A stretch of DNA of 64,000 bases from Archangium violaceum (GTDB taxonomy: Bacteria; Myxococcota; Myxococcia; Myxococcales; Myxococcaceae): NCBI RefSeq assembly GCF_016887565.1, contig NZ_CP069396.1:10274001-10338000 (forward strand). The letters are read 5' to 3'. Position numbers and translations under genes: made by a program. This document shows, piece after piece, positions 55,941 through 64,000 of this stretch. Below the pieces are notes generated by a model, which worked only from the letters and a program-made list of their open reading frames with translations, was not told the origin of the DNA and did not search any database. Within the stretch, counting starts at the first letter, position 1, and every line of letters begins with the position of its first letter.

Positions 55941-58900
55941 TCAGAACTGGACGGGGCCCGGTGTGAGGCGCTGGGACATCACGCCATTGCCCAGCGTGCC
56001 GTACAGATTGCCGCCCCAGCTCGCCACGGAGCCGTCGGACACCAGGGCCAGGGTGAAGGCATCGCCCGCGGCGACCCGCTTCACGTCCGTCAGCCCCACC
56101 ACCTCCTTGGGCTGGGGGCGCGCGTCGTTGGTGCCATCCCCGAGCTCGCCGTGGGCATTGTTCCCCCAGGTGACGAGCCCACCGTCGGGGAGCAAGCCCA
56201 CGGAGTGACTCGCCCCGGAGGCGAGGCCCTGGACGCTCGTCACCGTCTCCAACCGTACCGGCAACGGGTTGGGCACGGTGGTGCCGTCTCCGAGCTGGCC
56301 ACTCGCATTGGAGCCCCAGGCCCACACCGAGCCCTCGCCGTCCAGGGCAAGGGAGTGGGCCGCTCCAGCGACGAGGGTCTGGACGTCCGACGGACCCACC
56401 GCCCGCACCGGGACGAGGCTCCCGGTCGTGGTGCCGTCCCCGAGCTGCCCCAAGTCGTTGCCACCCCAGGCCCACACCGCGCCATCCGAGCGCAGGGCCA
56501 GGGAGTGGGAGTCTCCCGCGGCGACACTCGCGACATCCGCCAGCTTCACCACTCGCACCGGGACGAGGCTCCCGGTCGTGGTGCCATCCCCGAGCTGCCC
56601 GGAGGTGTTGCTCCCCCAGGCCCACACCGTGCCGTCGCCCTTCACCGCCAGCGAGTGGAAGGATCCGGCGGCGATGGCCTTCACGTCCGTCAGCTCCAGC
56701 ACCTGAACCGGCACGGACCGGTCGAAGCGCGAACCGTCGCCGAGCTGGCCCTGTTCGTTCAGACCCCAGGCCCACACCGTGCCATCCGAGCGCAGGGCCA
56801 GGGAGTGGGAGGCTCCCGCGGCGATGGCGGTGACGTCCGTCAGGCCCTCCACCCGCCCCGGCTTGGAGCGGCCGATGGCCGTGCCATCCCCGAGCTGGCC
56901 ATGGATGTTCAGGCCCCAGGCGGACACGGTGCCGTCCGCGTGCAGCACCAGGGCGTGGTGGGCGCCGGCCGCGAGCGCCGCCCCATCCGTCAGCCCGGAG
57001 ATGAGCACCGGGCTCCCGCGGAAGCTCGTGGATGCCTCCGCCAGCTGCCCATACTCGTTGCTGCCCCACGCCAGGAGCGTGCCGTCCTCTGACTGCGCCA
57101 GGGTGTGCTGGTAGCCAGCGGCGATGGCCACGACGTCCGAGACTCCCGGCACCTGGGCCGGCAGCGAGCGCGGATTGGAAGTGCCCTCCCCGAGCTGCCC
57201 GAAGTCGTTGCCGCCCCAGCTCCACAAGGAGCCATCCGCCAGCAGGGCCAGGGAGTGCGAGTGGTTGGTCGCGATGGCCGTGACCTTCGTCAGCTCCCGT
57301 GCCCGCACCGGGAGGTAGCTCGATTCGGTGGAGCCCGTGCCGAGCTGGCCGTAGTTGTTGTCACCCCAGCCCCACACCGAGCCGTCGCTCGTCAGCGCCA
57401 GCGAGTGGTAGTAGCCGGCGGAGATGGCCGTGGCGCCCGCGAGCTCCGGCACGAGCACCGGCAGGCTTCTCGCGGTGGTGGTGCCATCCCCGAGCTGGCC
57501 CCGGAGGTTGAAGCCCCAGGCCCACACCGTGCCGTCGCTCTTCAACGCCAGCGAGTGGTTGGAGCCGCTCGAGACGGCCGTGACGTCCAGCAGCCCCCGC
57601 ACCTGCACCGGGGTGGTGCGCCAGAGCGTGGTGCCATCCCCGAGCTGCCCACTGTCGTTGAGCCCCCAGGCCCACACCGTGCCGTCGGAGCGCACCGCCA
57701 GCGCATGGTAGGGGCCCGCCGAGAGGCTCACGACGTTCGAGAGCCCCTGCACCTGCACGGGCGCGGTGCGCGAGATCTGCGTGCCCTCCCCGAGCTGGCC
57801 ATAGGTGTTGTCACCCCACGCCCACACCGTGCCATCGCAACGCAGCGCCAGGGTGTAGGCGGCTCCACCCGAAACGGCCACGACACACGTGAGGCTCCGC
57901 ACCCGGGTGGGCGTGGCCCGGTGGAGGGTATTGCCGGTGCCCAGCTGTCCCTTGCCGTTGTTCCCCCAGCCCCACACGGCGTTGTCGTCGCGCACGAGCA
58001 GCGAGTGGTGGTAGCCCGAGGCGAGCAGTGAATCGCGCGGGCTGCCCCTCATCTGGACGGGGGTGAAAGCGGAGCTGGTGACGCCATTGCCCAGCTGGCC
58101 ATAGGTGCTGTCGCCCCACGCCCACACCGTGCCATCGGTCCGCAAGGCCAGGGAGGACCGGGTCCCGACCGCGATGGTCGCGATGCGGGAGAAGCTCGGC
58201 ACCGGCACCGGCACGTTCACGGAGGTGCTGTTCCCCGTACCGAGCTGCCCCTGGCCGTTGCGCCCCCACGCCCAGAGCGAGCCATCGGTGCGCTGCACCA
58301 GCACGTGGTTGCTCCGGCTGGCGACGGACACGCCGTCCGTGACGGCCACCACCTGGACCGGCGCGTACTGCGTCTGGGTGCTCCCATCACCGAGCTGGCC
58401 GTACGTGTTGTCTCCCCAGGACCACGCCGAGCCATCGTCCTTCACCACCACCGAGTGGTAGGCCCCCGCGCCGATGGACCGCACTCCCTTCAGCCCCGTC
58501 AGCTGCACGGGGACGTTGCTCGACACGTTGGTGCCATCGCCGAGCTGGCCCGTGCCGTTGTAGCCCCAGACCCACACCGTGCCGTCGCTCTTCAACGCCA
58601 GCGAGTGGTAGGTGCCCGCCGCCACGGCCACGACCCCCGTGAGGCCCCGCACCTGCACCGCGGTGGTGCGCGGGTTGCTGGCGAAGGCGCCATCCCCGAG
58701 CTGTCCATGGTTGTCATAGCCCCAGGCCCACACCGTGCCGTCACTCTTCACCGCCAGCGAGTGGTAGGTGCCCGCCGCCACGGAGGAGACCCCCGTGAGG
58801 CCCGTCACCCGCACCGGGCTCGTGCGCTGGACGTTCGTTCCATCACCCAGCTCGCCATGGATGTTGTCGCCCCAGGCCCACACCGTGCCATCACCCTTCA

Positions 58901-60296
58901 CCGCCAGCGAGTGGTAGGTGGCCGCGGCGATGGCCCGCACGGACGTCAGCCCCGGCACCTGCACCGGCAAGGCGCGCAGGGTGTGGGTGCCATCTCCCAG
59001 CTGGCCATAGTCGTTCTGCCCCCAGGCCCACACCGTGCCGTCCGACTCGCGCACGGCGAGGGCGTGCAGCTCTCCGGAGGCGATCCGCTCCACCCCGGAG
59101 AGGCCCTGCACCTGACCCGGAAGGGGACGCCAGCTGGCGCTGCCATTGCCGAGCTGGCCGGAGTTGTTGAGACCCCAGCCCCGCACGGTGTTGTCGCCCA
59201 GCGCGAGCAGGGAATAGGAGTTGCCACAGGCGAGGGCCTGCACGTCCAGGAGCTCGGGCACCCGGATGGCGACGCGCTGCACGCTGGCCCCCGCCGCGCC
59301 CACCTGGCCCAGGCTGTTGTCCCCCCAGGCCCACACCGTGCCGTCGATGCGCCGCGCGATGGAGTGGTAGGTGCCACTGGCGACGGCCGTGATGTTCGAC
59401 AGGCCGAGCACGCGCGTCGGCGTGGGGGACGGGGCCGTGCCCTCGTTGCCGAGCTGGCCATAGGCGTTGTCACCCCAGGCCCACACCGCGCCGTTGGAGT
59501 CCACCGCCAGGCTGTGGGCCCCACCGCCCGCGATGGCACTGATGCCCGTGAGGCCGGAAATGCGCACCGCCTTGGCATGCGTGGCGGCGGTGGCATCACC
59601 GAGCTGTCCGAAGTAGTTGCTGCCCCAGCCCCACACGGTGCCGTCCTGGAGCAGGGCCAGTCCATGGGAGTCACCGGCGGCGATGGCCTTCACGCCCGAC
59701 AGCCCCTGCACCTGCACGGGCGTGGCGCTCGAGGTGGTGGTGCCATTGCCGAGCTGGTTGGCGTCGTTGGCGCCCCAGGCCCACACCGTGCCATCCCCCT
59801 TCATCGCCAGCGAGAACGTGTTGCCGGCGGCGATGGCCTTCACGTCCGTCAGCCCCGACACCTGCACGGGCGTCAGCCGCTGGCTGGTGGTGCCATCCCC
59901 GAGCTGCCCCTCGCCGTTGCCACCCCAGGCCCACACCGTGCCATCCGCCTTCAGGGCCAGCGAGTGCGTGTTGCCAGCGGCGACGGCGGTGATTCCCGTG
60001 AGCCCCTGCACCTGCACCGGGCTCAGCCTCTGGGCGGTGGTGCCGTCCCCGAGCTGGCCCTGGCTGTTGATGCCCCAGCTCCACACGGTGTCCGCCGGCG
60101 TCACGAACAGCGAGTGGCCCGACCCACCCGCCAACCGGTACGGCCGGCCCTGCACGATGATGACGGTGACGGGAGCACGCCGGGAGGCCAGCGTCCGCTC
60201 GTCGCCCTCTCCGCCCGCGCCACACGCGGCCACCAGCGAACTCACGAGCAACAGGAGCGTGACACCCAGGCTCCTCGACACGGTACTCCCCATCAT
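55941..60296 (-). CDS. Giant RCC1-repeat lipoprotein, 28 blades
   Basis: 1451 residues. Starts MMGSTVSRSLGVTLLLL with a lipobox VAAC, so it is anchored in the envelope. ATG 60296 is chosen for a GAGGAAC site 4 to 10 bases upstream; a longer frame to 60335 lacks a signal peptide at its end. The rest is built of ~51-residue RCC1 repeats of the form S-L-A-L-K-x-D-G-T-V-W-A-W-G-x-N-x-x-G-Q-L-G-D-G. I count 28 W-G cores, i.e. exactly four seven-bladed propellers. Such repeats bind proteins or glycans; a surface adhesion or recognition role is inference. Convergent with the YtfJ-like gene. Confidence 0.92.
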   Translation of the reverse strand: MMGSTVSRSLGVTLLLLVSSLVAACGAGGEGDERTLASRRAPVTVIIVQGRPYRLAGGSGHSLFVTPADTVWSWGINSQGQLGDGTTAQRLSPVQVQGLTGITAVAAGNTHSLALKADGTVWAWGGNGEGQLGDGTTSQRLTPVQVSGLTDVKAIAAGNTFSLAMKGDGTVWAWGANDANQLGNGTTTSSATPVQVQGLSGVKAIAAGDSHGLALLQDGTVWGWGSNYFGQLGDATAATHAKAVRISGLTGISAIAGGGAHSLAVDSNGAVWAWGDNAYGQLGNEGTAPSPTPTRVLGLSNITAVASGTYHSIARRIDGTVWAWGDNSLGQVGAAGASVQRVAIRVPELLDVQALACGNSYSLLALGDNTVRGWGLNNSGQLGNGSASWRPLPGQVQGLSGVERIASGELHALAVRESDGTVWAWGQNDYGQLGDGTHTLRALPVQVPGLTSVRAIAAATYHSLAVKGDGTVWAWGDNIHGELGDGTNVQRTSPVRVTGLTGVSSVAAGTYHSLAVKSDGTVWAWGYDNHGQLGDGAFASNPRTTAVQVRGLTGVVAVAAGTYHSLALKSDGTVWVWGYNGTGQLGDGTNVSSNVPVQLTGLKGVRSIGAGAYHSVVVKDDGSAWSWGDNTYGQLGDGSTQTQYAPVQVVAVTDGVSVASRSNHVLVQRTDGSLWAWGRNGQGQLGTGNSTSVNVPVPVPSFSRIATIAVGTRSSLALRTDGTVWAWGDSTYGQLGNGVTSSAFTPVQMRGSPRDSLLASGYHHSLLVRDDNAVWGWGNNGKGQLGTGNTLHRATPTRVRSLTCVVAVSGGAAYTLALRCDGTVWAWGDNTYGQLGEGTQISRTAPVQVQGLSNVVSLSAGPYHALAVRSDGTVWAWGLNDSGQLGDGTTLWRTTPVQVRGLLDVTAVSSGSNHSLALKSDGTVWAWGFNLRGQLGDGTTTARSLPVLVPELAGATAISAGYYHSLALTSDGSVWGWGDNNYGQLGTGSTESSYLPVRARELTKVTAIATNHSHSLALLADGSLWSWGGNDFGQLGEGTSNPRSLPAQVPGVSDVVAIAAGYQHTLAQSEDGTLLAWGSNEYGQLAEASTSFRGSPVLISGLTDGAALAAGAHHALVLHADGTVSAWGLNIHGQLGDGTAIGRSKPGRVEGLTDVTAIAAGASHSLALRSDGTVWAWGLNEQGQLGDGSRFDRSVPVQVLELTDVKAIAAGSFHSLAVKGDGTVWAWGSNTSGQLGDGTTTGSLVPVRVVKLADVASVAAGDSHSLALRSDGAVWAWGGNDLGQLGDGTTTGSLVPVRAVGPSDVQTLVAGAAHSLALDGEGSVWAWGSNASGQLGDGTTVPNPLPVRLETVTSVQGLASGASHSVGLLPDGGLVTWGNNAHGELGDGTNDARPQPKEVVGLTDVKRVAAGDAFTLALVSDGSVASWGGNLYGTLGNGVMSQRLTPGPVQF

Positions 60297-60469
60297 GTGC
60301 GTTCCTCTCTCCTCATGCCCCGGCATTGAAGCCACGGTGGCTTTTTCCGGGTTTCCAGACCCCGCCTGTTAACCCACGTTCACCGTATATGTAAATAAAT
60401 GCAGTGGAGATTCACCCGGACGACATCCGACTCGCGGGTACGCCAGAGTGTTACTAGGTTGACGCTCCC

Positions 60470-60847
60470 ATGAACGTTGACCCCTCCCGCCGTCAGGCCG
60501 CTCTGGAGGCCCTCGCCCTGGACGATGACGCCCTGCTCAAGGCCTGCGAGGTCGAGTACTTCATCGCCTCGGGCCCCGGCGGCCAGCACCGCAACACCAC
60601 CGCCAGTGGGGTCCGTCTGACCCACCCGCCCACCGGGCTGTCCGTCACGGGCACCGAGCGCCGCAGCCAGGTGCAGAACAAGGGCGCCGCGCTCGAGCGC
60701 CTGCGCGAGGGACTCCAGGCGCTCACCTACGTGCCCAAGAAGCGCCACAAGACGAAGCCCACCAAGGGCTCGCAGCGGCGCCGTCTGGAGACGAAGAAAC
60801 GAGAAGGCGAGAAGAAGGCCCAGCGCAGCAAGAAGGGCCTCTGGTGA
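60470..60847 (+). CDS. GGQ release-factor-like protein (ribosome rescue)
   Basis: 125 residues: a single RF-1-type domain with the GGQ motif ([18 protein letters not shown]), whose Gln normally takes part in peptidyl-tRNA hydrolysis at the ribosome, and a very basic C-terminal tail ([24 protein letters not shown]...) that may enter the mRNA channel, as in ArfB/YaeJ. It lacks the codon-recognition domains of RF1/RF2, so it should act on stalled ribosomes. Its stop overlaps the GTG of the next gene (GTGA). Confidence 0.88.
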   Translation: MNVDPSRRQAALEALALDDDALLKACEVEYFIASGPGGQHRNTTASGVRLTHPPTGLSVTGTERRSQVQNKGAALERLREGLQALTYVPKKRHKTKPTKGSQRRRLETKKREGEKKAQRSKKGLW

Positions 60848-61284
60848 AAGGGAGCCACGCCGTGCCCACGCTCGAAGACGCCATCGCCCTGGCCGTGGAG
60901 GCCCACCGGGGCCAGCGGGACAAGGCCGGACAGACGTACATCCTCCATCCCCTGCGGGTGATGCTGCGCCTGAACGGGGAGCTGGAGCGGATGGTGGCCG
61001 TCCTGCACGACGTGGTGGAGGACTCGCCCTATACGCTGGAGCGGCTGCGCGGGCTCGGCTACCCGGAGGAGGTGCTGGACGCGCTGGAGCACCTGACGAA
61101 GCGCGAGGGCGAGACGTACGAGGCCTTCATCGAGCGCGTCCGTCCCCACGCGCTCGCGCGCCGGGTGAAGCTGGCGGATCTGGAGGACAACATGGACGTG
61201 CGGCGGCTGCCGGCCGTCACCGCCAAGGACGCCGAGCGGCTGGCTCGCTACCGGGCCGCCTGGGCCCGGCTCACGCAGGCCTGA
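60844..61284 (+). CDS. HD-domain ppGpp hydrolase-like protein (small alarmone hydrolase)
   Basis: 146 residues of the SpoT/MESH1-type HD phosphohydrolase fold: [20 protein letters not shown] (first metal His), [12 protein letters not shown] (HD motif) and [10 protein letters not shown]. There is no synthetase, TGS or ACT domain. The family removes the 3'-pyrophosphate of ppGpp, or acts as a small NADPH/nucleotide phosphatase. GTG start overlapping the upstream stop (GTGA) couples it to the ribosome-rescue-like protein, a functional link between stalled translation and the stringent response by inference. Confidence 0.85.
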   Translation: MKGSHAVPTLEDAIALAVEAHRGQRDKAGQTYILHPLRVMLRLNGELERMVAVLHDVVEDSPYTLERLRGLGYPEEVLDALEHLTKREGETYEAFIERVRPHALARRVKLADLEDNMDVRRLPAVTAKDAERLARYRAAWARLTQA

Positions 61285-61306
61285 CGCGTCCGGACGGCCG
61301 TCCGGC

Positions 61307-61924
61307 TCACCAGGAGAACTCCAGCTCGATGCTGAGCTCGCCCGTCTTGCGCGCGCGCACCTTCGCGCCGCGCATCCCCAGCTTCGTCGCCATCGAGACG
61401 GCCGCGCCCTCGTGGTACGCCAGCGGCATGAGGGTGCGCTGGATGGCGAGCACGCCACTCTTGGGCCCGGTCCAGGTCACCTCGGGCTTTCCGTAGCTCG
61501 TCAACACCCAGTAGAGCGTCTGCAGGGTGCCCATGATCTGCTGGGGAGCCGCTCCGGCCTGCTGCATCGCCGTCCGGCCGACCGGGGTCTCCATGTAGCT
61601 CTCCCCGGCCCTGAAGCCGATCTGCCGCAGGGCCTCGCCGAAGCTGCCGTACCGGCCGCTCAGCGCCTGGGCCGCGGCGGCGAGCAACAACAGCAGAGAG
61701 CGCGTGGGGTAGTTGAAGAACTCCGCGAAGGACTTCTCCCCGCTCGCCGCCATGCAGCGCTTCACCACCGCCTCGCTCTCCCCGAGGTCGCGCACCACTC
61801 TCAACGTGGAGGTGAACAGGAAGCCGCGCGTGGTGTGCTCCGGCGTCGCCAGGCTCAACCGATGCTGCAGATCCTGCTCCGCGTCGTAGGTGCGATCACT
61901 GCTTGGGGCCGACTCGGTACTCAT
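61307..61924 (-). CDS. DUF2378 (TIGR02265) family protein
   Basis: 205 residues from ATG 61924 (MSTESAPSS) with GGAAAGCG upstream. Recognisable family features are FTSTLRVVRDLGESEAVVKRC near the start, an aromatic-rich middle with SLLLLLAAAAQAL, and EVTWTGPKSGVLAIQRTLMPLAYHEGA towards the end. The family is, to my knowledge, restricted to myxobacteria and large in each genome; its function is unknown. No signal peptide. It is convergent with the HD gene, 22 bases away. Confidence 0.88.
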   Translation of the reverse strand: MSTESAPSSDRTYDAEQDLQHRLSLATPEHTTRGFLFTSTLRVVRDLGESEAVVKRCMAASGEKSFAEFFNYPTRSLLLLLAAAAQALSGRYGSFGEALRQIGFRAGESYMETPVGRTAMQQAGAAPQQIMGTLQTLYWVLTSYGKPEVTWTGPKSGVLAIQRTLMPLAYHEGAAVSMATKLGMRGAKVRARKTGELSIELEFSW

Positions 61925-62347
61925 GCTCGCTTTCCAGCGGCCTCGAGCTCGGAGAGCGGCGCCGCGCTCCTCCATATTACAACGTGTTGCGGGCGCTGCT
62001 CAGGCTCATGAACGATCCGGAGCAAACCCCGGAAGAGCCGATGAACGCCTGCATGCCCCCTGACCAGGAGAGGTCAGAACCTCGGCGGTGGTGACGGCGG
62101 GCCGTCCGGTGGGCAGGCGGACGCACGGAGGAAACCGGTCTGTCGGTCTTACCGTCTCCCGTCCAATGCGCCGCGTCACGTCCCGATAAGGCCGTGAAAT
62201 CACACCCCCTTTCCCCGGAGCACCCTGGCACGCGGGATGCTCTCCCCCTGTTCGCGAAGACAGAGGGGCAGGACGGACGGGGTTGGGTGGGTTGGGAGTC
62301 GGGAGGGGCCGCTGGGGGGCGGCTCCTCCCGATTTTTCTCGTCTGGA
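61925..62347. other. 423-base intergenic region before acnA 3' end
   Basis: No convincing gene on either strand. The region holds the promoter side of the DUF2378 gene and, near its right end, a strong hairpin listed separately. Short in-frame stretches (for example NDPEQTPEEPMNACMPPDQ at about 62010-62067) are probably chance. Confidence 0.55.
62300..62336 (+). terminator. Strong hairpin with T-run, plus-strand orientation
   Basis: CGGGAGGGGCCGC (62300-62312) pairs with GCGGCTCCTCCCG (62319-62331) with one G-T wobble, followed on the plus strand by ATTTTTCTC. It lies 12 bases beyond the acnA stop but the T-run is on the wrong side for acnA (minus strand). It may act on acnA as a bare hairpin or end antisense transcription into acnA. 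Confidence 0.6.

Positions 62348-64000
<1,653 letters not shown>

Noticed and set aside
55941-60296. Regular ~150-base periodicity, considered as CRISPR or satellite DNA
   Set aside because: The period is codon-exact and encodes RCC1 repeats; there are no short identical repeats with unique spacers. No CRISPR array was seen anywhere in the window.

Overview
This is very GC-rich DNA with strong G/C preference at third codon positions. It carries markers typical of predatory, fruiting myxobacteria: a DUF2378/TIGR02265 protein (a family I know only from Myxococcales), a SitA-like outer-membrane-exchange toxin with a candidate immunity gene, a Myxococcus-type LexA box before recA, RCC1-propeller lipoproteins, a myxobacterial-style Ser/Thr kinase and a giant NRPS. 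I infer a member of the Myxococcota, most likely suborder Cystobacterineae; this rests on family recognition, not on a search.

Layout. (1) 1-18.9 kb is the 3' part of a giant PKS/NRPS gene. It encodes an acyltransferase, a carrier protein and a condensation domain, then a degenerate adenylation domain carrying a luciferase-like monooxygenase and lacking its carrier protein. Three almost identical C-A-PCP modules and a final C-A-PCP-TE module follow; my pocket reading predicts Asp for the last module. A convergent ABC exporter, preceded by a 47-residue protein, lies just beyond. (2) 21-24.3 kb holds recA with a LexA box, a membrane protein and a protein kinase. (3) 24.3-28.2 kb is a cobalamin riboswitch followed by nrdA-nrdB, the B12-independent class Ia ribonucleotide reductase. 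(4) 28.3-36.1 kb holds a propeller-like lipoprotein, the glmU-glmS UDP-GlcNAc pair, an apparently frameshifted small gene, gamma-glutamyltransferase and a TatD-like hydrolase. (5) 36.1-47.4 kb is a mixed housekeeping stretch: two small unknown genes, an amidohydrolase, a single-domain response regulator, purU, an ABC ATPase/permease pair, an alpha/beta hydrolase, a YceI/DUF3108 pair, a porin and a methyltransferase-TPR fusion. (6) 47.5-55.3 kb is more accessory: a cysteine-rich lipoprotein, two coupled unknown genes, the SitA-like toxin with its candidate immunity gene directly downstream of dbpA, a VWA protein and a YceI-pirin operon. (7) 55.5-64 kb holds a YtfJ/GerW-like protein, a 28-repeat RCC1 lipoprotein, a GGQ release-factor-like protein coupled to a ppGpp-hydrolase-like HD protein, the DUF2378 protein and the 3' part of acnA.

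How the parts fit. The NRPS probably makes a lipo- or polyketide-capped peptide released by its terminal thioesterase, and the neighbouring ABC protein is a plausible exporter. The riboswitch predicts that class Ia RNR is shut off when cobalamin is available, which implies a B12-dependent RNR elsewhere in the genome. The most promising accessory system is the SitA/SitI-like pair. The most unusual protein architecture is the carrier-less C-A*(LLM) segment of the NRPS.
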